Assembly (NCBI GenBank): GCA_028023455.1
Contig: JAQFVV010006306.1
Location: 124,001 to 188,000 of the forward strand
Direction: 5' to 3'
Length of the DNA: 64,000 nt
Origin: Epiperipatus broadwayi
Lineage: Eukaryota > Onychophora > Udeonychophora > Euonychophora > Peripatidae
Shown: piece by piece, positions 1 through 12,181 of the stretch
How positions within the stretch are numbered: the first letter of the stretch is position 1
Layout: each line of letters starts with the position of its first letter
Position numbers and translations under genes: made by a program
Notes under the pieces: generated by a model
What the model saw: the letters and a program-made list of their open reading frames with translations, nothing else
The model's database searches: none
Told to the model about the DNA's origin: nothing

Positions 1-164
1 CTTTATTATTGTGAGACTAATATTATTACTGTAATAAATATACAATGTCAGTGCAGAATTTAAAAAAAAATTTAAATCATTGCCAAATTTATGCTAATTT
101 GATAGACATACTAACAGTCAAATAAATTAAAAGTCTTAAAATGACTTTAAAAGTTATTTTTTAC

Positions 165-350
165 CTTTGACATTTGCCAGTAAGGTCCTCCTCTTGTATA
201 GAGAGGATAATTATAAATATCATTCCATGTAATATCATAATATCCTGCTGTACCTATGTTGATCATGTATGTTCGTCCATCACCTCGTACTTTTAGCATA
301 AGATGAGTAAACATTGACCAATCTAAAGAAGTTTCTCTTTTAAATGACTT
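165..350 (-). CDS. NDUFAF1: NDUFAF1 (CIA30) internal exon, CIA30 domain core
   Basis: This is an internal coding exon of the complex I intermediate-associated protein 30, a mitochondrial matrix chaperone for assembly of the membrane arm of respiratory complex I. The 62 codons are open and bounded on the minus strand by a pyrimidine-rich tract ending in TTTTTAG at 351-355 and by the donor AAG|GTAAA at 164-161, both phase 0. The peptide contains [15 protein letters not shown] and YTRGGPYWQ, the most conserved part of the CIA30 (NDUFAF1) family, and the stretch between them has arthropod-like wording. It continues in frame from the exon at 13,719-14,180. The remaining C-terminal part of the domain lies beyond the left edge. 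The splice structure and intact frame suggest a functional gene rather than a retrocopy. Confidence 0.93.
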
Positions 351-1294
351 CTAAAAAGTAAAAAAAATGAATCGATACATTTAATTAAATTATAGGCTAC
401 AGAAGTATAAAACTTTCAAATTTACTTAAAACAAAAAATGAATACAAGGATATATTTAAATAAATTATGAGCTATAGGAGTATAAAACCTCCTAGAGTTA
501 CTTAGAATCCTCAGTTATCTGGAAAAATTTCCAAGTTCTATCAAAATTTCTAGGGCATGGATATGTAGACAGATGTGTTATCTATTATGTTTTATATATA
601 TCATATAAGCATAATGCATATAAAATCCAAACAGAAGTAACCAAACTTCACTAATAAGCTATGAATCAATAATACTCTTTATATGGCAGCAAACAATAAT
701 ACTTTATGGGAAAGTGTAGTTCCTTCTGTTTGGATTTCATATATCTCCATGAATAAAATTACACGATATTACTATAATGTTAAAATTCTATCAATGTTTT
801 CTAACCTACTAATTTTAAGAACTTTGATATTATACTTTCAAGTTAATTTGTAAGGGCGCCCAAATCAAAGCAGGTTTAATAAATTATTTCTTTTCCATGA
901 AAGAATCATTAATGTGAAAAATTCTGCTTTTTAAAAACAAAAAAGGAGAAATTTACGAATATTAGCTCTCCGCAAAAAAAGGTATTCACATTGTCAAATT
1001 TATGTCTGCAGTAATGAAGGACTCCATATTTAATATTATAGCTTGAAAATAAATCCAAAAGAAACAATATACTATTTTGGATACATTTAATAAATTCTTG
1101 AATTCTGTCCAAATATGTGACAGAAATTCTCATATGACTTACTCTTTACCATACATATATAGGTTAAATATCAGTATATTATTATTTTCAACCCTATGAA
1201 ACAACTGCAATATAAGTCTCATCAAGTTTAAAATATTTTCTACAATTCAATAATTCTTTTTGACAAGACTGCAGAATGCTTACTTATCTGGCAA

Positions 1295-1410
1295 TTTCTT
1301 AAATCTGCGTGTATTTTATTTTCAATTTCTGCTTGCTCTCTCAAAACATATTTCTTGAATCTGCATGTATTTTGTTTTCATTCTCTGCTTGCTCTCTCAA
1401 AATATATTTC
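1295..1410. repeat. 56-bp tandem duplication
   Basis: Two adjacent copies of a roughly 56-bp unit beginning TTTCTTRAATCTGCRTGTAT and ending in GCTTGCTCTCTCAAAAYATA lie head to tail, with a handful of differences. It is a local duplication inside the NDUFAF1 intron. No function is evident. Confidence 0.75.
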
Positions 1411-3954
1411 TCCACATCTTATTTTAAGGCCTGTTATCTCTGTATTATTTTTCTAATTAAGTGTCCAAGTCATAAAACTATGTGCTAATGAAATATATTT
1501 ATTAAAAATCTTTTCAAGTATATATTTTCTTTTTAACACTTATGTTTTCTGCCAAATACATTCTATCCAAGTTGTATACCTTGTATTTCCATAGGTATTG
1601 AGAATTTGATCAAATGTTAACTTTTAATTAATTAGTAATCTTTATATTTATATATATATTGTAACAGTTGTGTTACATAGCACACAATAACATAAGTGTG
1701 TGTGTGTGTGCTCAAATATAAATAAAGTTGAAAGAAAAAGTAAAAATAAACACAAACAAAAATTTTGTAAATATTTTCTACATCTTGGATTAATCATAGT
1801 AAAAGATTAAATAATTTTGAATTTAAAATAGAATTTTATTATAAATTAAACATTTAAAAAAGTCTAATAAATATTTTTACTGAATTCTGATTTTGAAATT
1901 AAAAATAAGCATGTTATATGATAAAATGTCTATTGACAATTATAAAAATTTCTATTATCTATCTTTGAAATTTTTAAATTAATGCTTGTATACATTTCTC
2001 TATCTATATAGAAATTTTTGTAGATCACACTTTTGATAAAACTTTATAAAGTTGCTTTTGAAAGGATTAAAAGTGATTTTTTGAAGTTTTAATTAATATA
2101 TTTTTGCCACCCAATCTAGCTATAAAAAGGATTGATAAAAAAACATTACAGGATTAAGTTGGTGAGAAATTTAGTTTTTTTTTGTTGTAAAAATTGACTG
2201 GCAGTAGTTGGTATTTGGAGTTATAAAAAATAGCTTCCATGAAAAAGTGTTTGAAGGCAAGGAGGCAGTTGCTACCAGTTCACTATACTAGAGTTTAGAT
2301 GCACCTAGAAGGAAGACCCAACTTGTCTCTATAGCCTTAACACTTTCATGGATCACTTTCGTTATTGGTCAAGTGAAGTAAAACTCAAACTTTTAATTGG
2401 TTTTAATTGGTCAAGTGACAAACTCTTTGATACAAATATTTTCATCTTTTAGTATATATTAATTTTAGTTTCGTTTTCAAAAAGTATATTAATTATTTGT
2501 AATGTTAGGAAAGTAAACGAAAGTTATTTCAAAAATATATTTTTATTTGTATTTTATAGAAATATTCAAAAGCGAAAAAATCAAAGAAAACATTAAGCAA
2601 ATTAGAAGCAATGTAAATGTCATTTAAATCCCTCCCAGATTTCACGTTACGAATTTTTTAAGAATTTTTTAGGAAAAATCTTAACAACTTTCTCAAAATA
2701 ATTATACTTTCAGCATATTATTAAAAAAATACACCAAAAATACATTATAATGCCAGAAAAATATTCTAAAACATTAATCTTTGTTTGAAAATCAAATAAA
2801 CAGCTTGGAGCAATCTCAACTCTTGACAAGATGGCAAAATTGTTGCTACGGCTGGTTTCTTTTTCAATTTACAATCATGTAAAGTATACAATTTTTAAAT
2901 AAAACCTTACTACTTTTGTAAAATCTCTATATTTTTATCAGATTTTATGAAAATTATTTATAATATGTACGAAACATAACAAAAAAAAAACACTCCAAAA
3001 CATATATTTTCATTTTAGCGGTGAAAAAATATTTAATGGAATCATCAGCCAATAAGAATTGAGAATAGATTGAAAATAGATTATCCAACCAATCAAAACT
3101 GGCCTTCTTCTTTTGTTTAACTTAAAACACTCCTAGTATTGATTTTTTATTTGTAAAATAATTCAGAAGAGCGCATCTTATAGGCCTTGCTCTAAGCTTT
3201 AATACGGGTATTTTTTCTTCACTGTAACTAAAAAATTGGCTGAGTTAGAGTGATCTAAAGGTGACAACCGCAAATATGTGGTTCAGGCTATTAAAGTGTT
3301 AAATGTGGACAAAATCTATTTGATCCTAGACAGAAAGGAGATCATTGCATGCCAACAGTTGCCTGGACTATAACTGTACTGCTGATCACAATTACGAGAA
3401 CATCAACTTTCTGAAGAATTAATTATAAATATGCTGATGTATTTATATGCAGAGAAGTACAAATAAATGTATATATACGAAGCATAACTGGTGAGTAATG
3501 ATATATATATCAAGACTGATATTTTAAATAATTTTGTTAGTGAAAATGATATTTAAAATCTTTTTTTTTTAAAAAAAGTGAAACAAGTAAATATTTTTGC
3601 TTGGATTAAAAAATCTAAGAATAATGAATTAATTCATTGACTATCTTATTTTTTTTAAAAAAAAAAAAAAATAGAAAAAACATCTTTTTAGAGTAATCTG
3701 TCAAAAAAAAAAAACTTTTACCAACTTCCAAAAAATTGATAGTATTTTTTTTTAAAAGAAAAAAAAAACTGTAATCAGCAAAGAGAAAAATTTACTATTA
3801 AAATAACAAATGGAAGTATACTTTCAATATTGAATTAATTATGAAAAATATATTATTGTGAGAAAATATGATATAAATACTAATGTGCATATATATTTCT
3901 ATGCACATAAGCATATATGTTAAACCATTAATAAATTACATATAAAAAATTTCA

Positions 3955-4345
3955 TTTATTTTGACAAATTCAAACAGGTTAATAAATTATGCAGCATGTC
4001 TGTATGATGATATACAAGTTTTATGTAAACCCATTGTGGTATTTTATGGCTAGTCAAATGTGTTAAGAAATTATTATACCACATCTGTGTGCGTAAATAC
4101 TAATACCTGTCAGATAAACACATATGTAAATTTTAATCATTTATTTTATTAAATGACAATTCAAAATATGTTCAGAAATTATTATGCCACATGTCTGTGT
4201 GTGTATACATCAATGTGTGTCAGATAGACATGTAAATTTTAATCATTTATTTTATTATTTTCTGACAATTCAAATATTCAGAAATTGTTAAGCCACATGT
4301 CTGTGCTGACTGTATTTTAAGTAAACCCATTGGAACATATATGTA
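3955..4345. repeat. Diverged tandem repeat, about 100-bp period, 3-4 copies
   Basis: Successive units share the order GACAAWTCAAA, then TTCAGAAATTATTATGCCAC, ATGTCTGTGTG, and TGTAAATTTTAATCATTTAT. Unit starts are near 3,962, 4,053, 4,154 and 4,263. The first and last units also share an AAGTAAACCCATTG-like segment. The copies are diverged, so the array is old. Confidence 0.6.
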
Positions 4346-5065
4346 AATCACAATATAATTTGAATTTTGTATGTTAATCGAAATCAAGTTTTATATGTGT
4401 ATACCCGTATTCTAGAGACTATAATGTCTTTATTGTTATTAAAAAACTTGTCTTTCATTGTTAAAATTATTCCAGTGAACTTAATTCTAAAGATTTAGAA
4501 TATTATAAGTTGCATCATCTCTTGATCGCAATAAGTTACAGAGCTTATATTCTCTGAGCTAGATTTGAGCATAAGTCTATTATATGAAGGGGGTGTGTAT
4601 TAGTGCCTATGGGCATCCAGTCTATATATCCTAGTTGGTGCTAAAAGTATATTCTTTAAAGTCCATGCACTATATTTTATTTTAGTATTTATCAGAATTT
4701 AAGTTTATGGTTGGCCAGTACATTAATGGTACTAAGTGACCACAGAATTGATGATGATCAGCATATTTTAATATCCCAGCATTACTATTTTTATGGTTGT
4801 ATATTCTATGGATGAGCATTTTACTTTGTGCATCCAAATTAATAGTTTAAATAATTGCCATGGGCTAGCAAAAGCTAAATAGTAGGCCTGGTTTACAGTA
4901 GACCCATTTTAGATCCAGTCACCAGATTGATTGTTGAATTATTTTATTCATGATGATGGATGATTATTACTTGGTGAATCTATTTAATTATACTTATAGC
5001 TACACTAATGAGTTAACTGGGCTGATCTTCCAGAGTAATCTCACAAGAAAATCTCTCATGCACTT

Positions 5066-5098
5066 ATAAGTAATGTTATATATTATAACATTACTTAT
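5066..5098. repeat. Perfect 15-bp-arm palindrome
   Basis: The arm ATAAGTAATGTTATA is followed by a 3-base loop and its exact reverse complement. It lies in the NDUFAF1 intron with no U-tract or gene end beside it, so it is listed only as a hairpin-capable sequence. Confidence 0.85.
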
Positions 5099-5828
5099 AT
5101 ATTTTTTGATATTAAATATTACTTTAATAGGTATTAGTTGGTTAGGCATACTGTGGCCGCTAGTTACTACCCTTTAATATTATATCTTATATCTAAAATA
5201 TTATACTTAAATTTCATTATTTTAATATATTTATTTTTGAATTGGGGTTGATGATTTCTCCATCACCCCAGGTTCACCTCAAACTTACCCCTTCCATTAT
5301 AATATATATAACTTTAGTATATTTAGTTTTATCTTTAGTCCTGCAACTATGAAACATTATTTATAAAAACAATTATATCTTTTATAGAATCTATATGATT
5401 GAAGAAATAATCATTTAATTTAGAGACATTTCTGTTTTGAAAAAGATTTCTACGAAGTGAAAGACAAAATTCATGTACTATTGCTATCATTATGCTTCAT
5501 GATGAAGTGGAATCACATATGCCAACCATAACCGTAACTGGGTTTGAATCCTGGTAAAATAAAATTATAAAACTTTTGTTGACTCCAATTGAGCTTCAAA
5601 TTTTTCATTTAATTAATTAGGCATCAGCCAAATGCAGCTATTAATTCAATATTGGTTGAGAAATGGGTATTTAATCAAATAATCACAACCAGGAAGTTGG
5701 CAATTCCGATAAACTGAACATCTTTCCTTCATTGCTCTTTGATGAAGTCCTTGCCTGGTAGAGAACTAGGTAAAGATTGTTCTATTTATATATAGATATA
5801 TATTATGCAAATTCAGTAAATATATATA

Positions 5829-6714
5829 CGCCTGGGTCTTATTTTGTGCAGAAAACGCGCACAAAAGAAATCGCACAAAAATAAACTTAACTTACCTTGA
5901 AAATGGGGGAAATGTTCCAGTAATTTTCAGAAATCGCATAAAAGCAAAGCAACAAGGAAAAATTACTTTAAAATTTGCATTAAAAAAATAAGGAAATAAA
6001 GTATGACTAATAAAAAATTTTAAATATTTGAAAAAAATTAATACAAGACAAACTTTTTTTTAATAACTACAGTATTTAATTTTACATTTTTTTCATACAT
6101 ATTTTAATCATTATCACTTTTTGACAATATGTGTTCATTTGTGAACTAGTAAGAAATCAGATTCGTGACGTGATGTACAACTAGCGCCACTTTCAGTCGT
6201 AGGCTGTGTTAATGGTTTTCTGTTTCTATATTAAAAAAATGAGATCGCAATCAAAACAAAAAAGATTATACATTATCATTAGAAAGATTATTTTCTGTTT
6301 ACAAAATCAATAAAATCTTCATTATTATTTATTTTAAAAATCTAAAAAAATATTTATTTCTGTTAATATCTAACAAAATACCTTTTAAAAGTTTAAAATT
6401 TTTGAATATTTATTGCGATATTTTTATACATACGTATAAATCTATTATTATTATTTACTCATTAGTATACCGCAGGTTATTTACATAGAAGCTAAGATTC
6501 TAAATACAGCTTCAGGCCATATTCACGTTAGCTGCTAATATAACGGTTATACTTTCGGAAAAAAAAAGTATTTCAAGTCAAAATAAGTTATTAATAATTT
6601 AAATTTCTTGATATCTAATAAATATAGTGAAATATGAAAGATATTAAGAAGAAACATGAATCGCATAACTTCAAAATCGCATTAAAATAATCCGCATAAA
6701 ACGAGACCCAGGTG
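5829..6714. mobile_element. Non-autonomous mariner-type (TA-flanked) element, copy 1
   Basis: This 886-bp unit is bounded by inverted termini matching CACCTGGGTCTCGTTTTATG (left end CGCCTGGGTCTTATTTTGTG) and flanked on both sides by TA, the target duplication typical of Tc1/mariner/pogo elements. It has no transposase-like open frame. A second copy lies at 36,720-37,665, and the two align over most of their length, including an internal AAAATCGCATTAAAATAATC segment near the right end. Assignment to the Tc1/mariner superfamily rests only on the TA duplication and the termini. Confidence 0.8.
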
Positions 6715-7776
6715 TATTTTTAGGAAGTACTGGTTCGCAATTATCACTCTTCATTAAATATTTAATGATCGGTAATCACTTTCTATTATGTTAGAAATTA
6801 TTACATATATATATTCAAACTTAAATGTAATCTTTAACCTTTAATAATGATCAAATATATCTATATTTCTGTCTATAAATGCAAGACCAATTTCACATTT
6901 TAATTATTCACCTCAACACCTACATTTCAAACATATGGTCACAAACATTGATAAAAATAAGCTAATACCATTCCTAATATGAATTTCAATCCAACCAGGT
7001 CTCTTTAATTGGGCTTAATCCCAAGTACTACAAAATGTTGTTTTTCTTTTATTAACGTAATGAATGATTTAAATGAAACAGTATATTGGCAGCCATTAAC
7101 ATGTTTAATATTTACAAATGAATATTTGAAATATAACAATAACGAGTAGAAGAAAAATAGTTAAAAGATGGAATCTGTCATCTACATATAGAAATAGTAA
7201 TAATTTATTACATTTTAAAATCCATACCTAAAGTTAAATTATATATATAGTTTCTAACTTAATAAAAAATAATTAGTATAAAAGGCAATTGTTTTGAAAA
7301 AAATGTACCTAAAAGTAAGTAACACATATAACAAATGTGTATTTTGTACATTAATAAATACAGACAATGGTATCGACATTTGGGAGCTATGATGGACTTG
7401 GATTAATTGGTTGAGTTGATATTCATTATTAGGATTCAGTACCCATTGGCATATTTTTTCTAATTATCTACAAATAATCATAAGTTTGAAATCTGAGATT
7501 AAATGTTAATTGTAATTTGCATATATATACATGAAAGCAGTCAATATAAATACCAATCAACAATCTCAATCTGTTGCCATGGCAACCTCCTTAAGACAAT
7601 AAAAGTGGAAATCCACCTTTATATATGAATATACAGACACTGAAGATTGCAAGTTGACAAATTACACTAATTCAGAATAAAGTAACTAGCCAAATTCACA
7701 AACAAGTTTCATTACCACTGATTTCTCAAGTGCAATGTAATACGAACATAAAGCAAATATATATTAATCTACTTTC
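6715..7776. other. Intron sequence without recognised features
   Basis: A+T-rich NDUFAF1 intron DNA. Nothing coding and no named repeat was recognised. Confidence 0.5.
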
Positions 7777-8090
7777 CATCACATGATCACCTTTTCTTAT
7801 GCTTATTCATAACTGTTATTAAAACAAACAAAATTCTCCACATAGTAGTGCCATTCAGTGCAAGCCAGAGTAATCAATGGATGCCAGAAGGCTTGTGCAT
7901 AAAATCCCCATCTAGTGCCTGCTCATCCAATATCTCCAGACTAGTTTCTGGCTTGTGGCCTTCGTCAGTGAGGAGCCTTGGATTAGAGAGCACTGCACCT
8001 AGATCCTAGGATCTAATGCAATCCTCCATTGATTACTCTGGCGTGCACTGAGTGGCACTACTGTATGGAGAGTTTTGCCTGTTTTAATAA
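7777..8090. mobile_element. Foldback element family F1, asymmetric copy
   Basis: Family F1 is a palindromic repeat whose outer end reads ACATCACATGATCACC. The next block, CTCTCCATACAGTAGTGCCA, is followed by a GTGCATAAAATCCCTATCTA segment, and the other end is inverted. Here the left arm is nearly complete, but the right arm keeps only about 50 bp (CATTGATTACTCTGGCGTG to GGAGAGTTTT). The left arm carries a hammerhead-like motif on the minus strand (7,933-7,974). The window has several more copies, at 9.6, 10.1, 20.2, 22.9, 23.3, 24.4 and 24.7 kb. Confidence 0.85.
7933..7974 (-). ncRNA. Hammerhead ribozyme motif in F1 element
   Basis: Read on the minus strand, the order is stem I strand TCCTCA, CTGACGA, stem II GGC-CACAA-GCC, GAA, stem III ACT/AGT with no loop, cleavage triplet GTC, then stem I strand TGGAGA with one mismatch. 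This is the complete hammerhead catalytic core with a 3-bp stem III, the form described for Penelope elements and animal retrozymes, which usually needs a dimer to fold. Predicted cleavage lies between positions 7,939 and 7,938. An A-A mismatch opens stem II. Activity is untested. Confidence 0.7.
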
Positions 8091-9553
8091 TTACTTTCCC
8101 ATAATTCCAACCATATTTCAGCTACTTTTAATATCAAAAGAACTTTTAAATAAATTTTCAATTAATATTTCCCTTTATTTCATTCTTTTAAAATAAGACA
8201 ACTTTAGTTTGCTCAAACATAATCTTATGGCTTGCATTTCCTTCATGGATATATAATGCTGAACTGATATTTATTTTTTATTCTATTTTTATGAACTTAC
8301 ACTCTCTCGTTTAGCTCAAACTATTTTGACCTACATACAATTTTTTTTTAAAAAAAAAAGAAATCCTATCAACTTTCTCTTCCATATTATTCAAAAAATT
8401 AGTTAGAGTAATACTCTTTCTCCATACTATTTTTTTATTCCCAAACAAATTATAATTATTTCATAAAACCTTATAAAAGATAAATTAAAAGACAAAAGAA
8501 ATAAAGTTATATTTTTCATTTTTAAAATTATAATTCTTATTAAACAAAATATCATTTATTAGAATAGCTAATACAAAGATAATCGTAATAAAATTATCTT
8601 TTTTCCATTTGTTTTTTATAGTCCATTTGAAACACATTTATGGTAATCCTTTAATCACAAAACTTTAAGTAAAATAAATTATTTTATTTTTTTATCTAGC
8701 ATATATTTTTCTTTAGTTAAAAATTAATTTCTAATATTTTATCCAATTGTTTTAAAAAAATTCATGCTGACATTTTTATATTTGCCTAAAAATTATTTAA
8801 CTTCATATTTTTCCATTTAATTTTCTTAAATATAGATTTGACTTTTCTATTCCGTACACAAATATAAATTTGCAAATCTAACATATCCACAGATTAAGAA
8901 ATTAAAAATAAGCCACAATGGGGATCCATTAAGATCAGTTCACAATTTAGAAATGAAGTGAAAATATTACGTGAGATCTTTTCTTACAACTTGGGAGTTC
9001 AATAACACGAGTTGGGTGGGTTAAGAAATGAAAAAGAAAAAGAAGGTGAAGAGTTATTGTTCTATTAATAAATTGATTTAAATGCTATTCCATCTTATAA
9101 AAAAAAAATCTACTAAATGATAGGTTATTGGTTGGGGCTGAAAACTTTCAAAAAATCAGGTGATAATGTAGCTGCAAATGTTGATTAGTGAAGTTGATTA
9201 GTCAAGAAATCAAAAAAATCATTGAAGATAAAAACAAACTGATTATTCCGGTAAAAAATTTTTTTTTTCTTTTGATTGAACATGCTGATTATGTTAATTA
9301 AAATTTGCAACAAATTTGAATAAAATCTAATTAAATTAATTTTAAAATAATGATTATAGACCGAAATGATAAAAGATTAGTGATAGTTGTGCAGAGTTTT
9401 ACAGACAGTTAAGTTTTTAGAAATTTAAAAAAGTTTGCTGATGAGATGTAGAGAAAAGAGGCTAGTGATCTGAATAACTAGGTTAAACTTGAAGGTAAGA
9501 AATTATTCATTTCATGATAAAAAAAATGGCAAGAGCACAGAAGTGAAAGATAA
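8091..9553. other. Intron sequence without recognised features
   Basis: A+T-rich NDUFAF1 intron DNA with homopolymer runs. No coding segment or named repeat was recognised. Confidence 0.5.
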
Positions 9554-9890
9554 TTAAACCATCAAACATCACATGATCACCATTCTTTATGCTTTACACA
9601 AGCTGTTTCTTAGAAGGAAAAACTCTCCATACAGTAGCGCCACTCCTGATCTCCTTACATCTAGATGCAGTGCTCTCAGATCCAAGGCTCCTCACTGATA
9701 AAAGTCACAAGCTAGAAACCAGTCTGGGCATATTGAATGAGTAGGCGCTAGACAGGGATTTTATGCACAAACTTTCTTGCATTCATTGATTACTCCGGCT
9801 TGCACTGAGTAGCACTATTGTATGGAGTTTTGCCTGTTTTAATAGCTTGAGCAAGCATAAGAAATGGTGACGAGATGCTTAGTGGTTTAA
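9554..9890. mobile_element. Foldback element family F1 with TTAA-flanked ends
   Basis: The outer ends are TTAA-ACCATCAAACATCACATG on the left and the inverse, ending CTTAGTGGT-TTAA, on the right. TTAA is therefore duplicated at both borders, as for piggyBac-like target sites. Inside are the F1 blocks CTCTCCATACAGTAG and its inverse. The right arm holds a decayed hammerhead at 9,689-9,730. A sequence about 170 bp further on (10,056-10,260) is another right-arm fragment. Confidence 0.85.
9689..9730 (+). ncRNA. Decayed hammerhead motif in F1 element
   Basis: The stem I strand TCCTCA, then CTGATAA, a weak stem II with loop CACAA, GAAACC, AGTC and TGGGCA are in hammerhead order. The conserved G of CTGANGA is changed to A, and stem III has a mismatch, so this copy is probably inactive. 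Confidence 0.5.
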
Positions 9891-10055
9891 TACCAATCCT
9901 GCCTAATAAGATAGTGGTGGCTATGGTTATTAAAGAACCAAAGACACCAAAATATATGGGTACTGAACAGAGTTCAGACCTACTGGATTAAAAATATTGT
10001 TTTCAATTTTAGACATAGTTTTGAAGTTAAATAGAGATAGAAGATGGTTGCTGGA

Positions 10056-10260
10056 GGGGGGGGGGTTGCATTAGATCCTAAGATCTAGATGAAGTGCTTA
10101 TGGATCCAAGGCTCTTCACTGATGAAAGCCACAAATTAGAAATTAGTCTGGGAATATTGGATGAGTAGGCACCAGAAAGAGATTTTATGCACAAACTTTC
10201 CTGCATCCATTAATTACTGTGGCTTGCACTGAGTGGCACTATTGGCTGGAGCATTTCGCT
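10056..10260 (+). mobile_element. F1 right-arm fragment
   Basis: A half copy of F1 begins just after a run of ten G (10,056-10,065). It continues through GCATTAGATCCTAAGATCTA, the ribozyme segment and GATTTTATGCACAAACTTTC to CACTGAGTGGCACTATTG. It has no matching left arm nearby unless it belongs to the element that begins at 9,554. Confidence 0.75.
10113..10154 (+). ncRNA. Hammerhead motif in F1 element
   Basis: The stem I strand TCTTCA, an intact CTGATGA, a weakened stem II, GAAA, stem III ATT/AGT, cleavage triplet GTC and TGGGAA are present. The catalytic core is complete here, but stem II (AGC against ATT) pairs poorly, so activity is doubtful. Confidence 0.55.
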
Positions 10261-10269
10261 TCTGTGTAA

Positions 10270-11500
10270 ATGAAAAGTGAGTGGCTAAGTAAGATTTTAA
10301 TAAAACTAGAAAATTATTTTATAATCCCAAATCTGGAGAAAAAATATTAAGCCTTGTTGAGTTGTGGTTTTTTATTAAACAAAGACTTCGAAACACTTTA
10401 AAAAATGCTATAAGAATGGAAGCTTTTGAATTTGAGATTTTGAAAAAAAATGTGACAGAGAAGTTAGAAAAAATGTACAAAGCTGATATCTATGGTGTTA
10501 AGAAATAATTTACATGAATGATTGGTAAAGTTTTTGTAGGAAAATAGCATTTGTTCAACAATAAATATTAAAATGGGCAAAAGAAAAAATATAGTTTGTA
10601 TTAGATAAAAGTTTTTGAAGAAAGTTTAACAACGAAATGAGATTTATAATAAAGCTAGACAAGTATGATTGCAGAAAGAGAAAATACTTTTGTGTGGAAA
10701 AGTAGAGTTGCAAGAAAATAGTATCAAATGAATCATAAATGACAGTGAGGAGACATAATTAAAAATTGGACAAAATATACAATCGGAATATAAAGATCTT
10801 TATCTGGGTTGATGGAAGTGATGCAAATGAGTATAAAATGGGTTTGTGCAACAATAAAAGATCAGGTTATAAAAGTTATAGAGATGATGAAGTCACAAAA
10901 ATTGCAGGAACTAGTTCGTTGAAATTCCAATTAATGACTTTATTTTTGGAAAGGGAGGGGTATTGAGACAGTTAAAAATAAAATTTCTAACTCGGAGAAG
11001 TTAACTGATAGAATGACAAATTATTTTATTGGATATTTTGATGAAAAGTAATTATTGGAAAATTTAGAGGAATCAAAAAAGTATTTGTAGGATTATACAA
11101 CCTCTTATAGAATAGATTAGATACAAATATAAAACAGTAGTGCATATTCTCTGTTGTATTTAATATTTAGTTAAATGGACTTTTTAATGAATGTGATTTT
11201 GATGATGAACTTAGCACTGAGATAGAAAAGATCATTGTCTAAGTTTTGCCGATGACATGGGAGTGTTTATGCATACCAAGAATAAGCTTAACAAAGCATT
11301 ATTTAGGATTACTGAAATTTGTTCAAGATTGGATTGAACATCAGTAAATCTTTAAGTCCAAAGTGATGCTTGTATTATTTGGGAAACAATAAAAGATTGA
11401 GTGATAATTGGACAGAAAGCCTAGGCAAGTTATAATATTTAAATATCTAGGAACTGGATGTCTGATCAATATATGACAAAAATATTAAAGGAAAGTTATT
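10270..11500 (+). pseudogene. Degenerate LINE reverse transcriptase relic
   Basis: Frames broken by many stops and shifts translate in pieces to LINE-like text. Near 11,160-11,260 a piece reads GLFNECDFDDELSTEIEK, followed by a FADDMGVFMHTK-like motif C, then LNKALFRITEICSRLG and, near 11,440, a KYLGTG-like block. The upstream part (10,690-11,060) resembles the region between the endonuclease and RT domains. The relic is oriented towards the LINE tail at 12,182-12,398 and could belong to the same insertion, split by the foldback at 11,834-12,176. The clade was not determined. Confidence 0.6.
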
Positions 11501-11941
11501 TTATGAATTGTTAAAATTTAAAAAAAAAACGTTTGCTAAATGTTTTATATGAAATATAATTTGATAAAGAAAAGTGATATAAATATCTAGAAAAGATATG
11601 AAAAAATTAATGACTTTAGAGTAATGGATTTGAAAATAATGTAAGCGATATATGGATTTTCTATGTTAAAATATTAAGGAGGGTTAAATTAAAAAAGATT
11701 ATTTATTGAGGAAAATTGTGAATCAGAAAAGAAATTGAATCAGGCATATTCTTAAGCATATGCCCAATCCAATTGTTTATGAATGATAAATATTTGAAAA
11801 CCAGGCACTCTTCACAAACCTGGAGCTTAATTGTATGTATAGGGGAATTGAAACTCAGATTTTCAAGCACCCTCCATCTATCCATACTATCTCATACAAT
11901 TGATACACATGACCACACACATGTAGAAAAGATAAATAATC

Positions 11942-11987
11942 ACCAATAACCATATTTCATGCTAAACCAGCACTCATCAGTTGGTCC
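11942..11987 (-). ncRNA. Hammerhead ribozyme motif, F2 left arm
   Basis: On the minus strand: GGACCAA, CTGATGA, stem II GTGCT-GGTTT-AGCAT, GAAA, a weak stem III, then TTGGT, which pairs with ACCAA to form stem I. The 3' half (ATATGGTTA) has drifted from the family form ATACGTATA, so stem III is poor in this copy. Confidence 0.6.
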
Positions 11988-12045
11988 AGATTATCATCTC
12001 CCACATACTGAGCACTGGTTATATATATGTGGGAGATAATAATCT

Positions 12046-12091
12046 GGACCAACTGATGAGTACTGGTTTAGCACGAAGTACATATATTGGT
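12046..12091 (+). ncRNA. Hammerhead ribozyme motif, F2 right arm
   Basis: GGACCAA, CTGATGA, stem II GTACT-GGTTT-AGCAC (one mismatch), GAAG in place of GAAA, TAC/ATAT, A, then TTGGT, which closes stem I with ACCAA. The predicted cut is after 12,086. The base at position 15.1 (A to G) is damaged, so this copy is likely weak or dead, but the architecture is clear. Confidence 0.65.
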
Positions 12092-12181
12092 GATTATTTA
12101 TCTTTTCTACATGTGTATCAGTTGTGTGGATAGATGGAGGGTACTTGAAAATCTGAGTTCAAATTCCCTATACTTATGAAA

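Larger units (their letters stand above)
351..5828. other. NDUFAF1 intron, left part
   Basis: This is the 3' part of the 13.4 kb NDUFAF1 intron. It is very A+T-rich, with a short GT microsatellite near 1,698-1,710 and homopolymer-rich DNA at 3,550-3,780. Apart from the tandem repeats and palindrome listed separately, no coding exon, RNA gene or named element was recognised. Short open frames, such as 909-1,133 minus, show no family resemblance. Confidence 0.6.
11834..12176. mobile_element. Foldback element family F2 (inverted hammerhead dimer)
   Basis: Two arms of about 165-175 bp are inverted copies of each other around a centre near 12,012. Each arm runs from a TATAGGGAATTTGAACTCAG-like end through a tRNA B-box-like TGAGTTCAAATTCCC, then GATAAATAATCACCAATA, the hammerhead and finally CATCTCCCACATA at the centre. 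Other, partial F2 copies lie at 22.0, 42.0/44.3 and 54.1 kb. The arms differ at several positions, so the palindrome is not new. Confidence 0.85.

Noticed and set aside
3955-4345. CRISPR-like array
   Set aside because: Only three to four diverged units, no uniform short repeat with unique spacers, and the DNA is eukaryotic.
7777-8090. Rho-independent terminator or attenuator reading of the F1 palindrome
   Set aside because: The palindrome is an interspersed repeat with TTAA-type ends and is present in eight copies in a eukaryotic genome.
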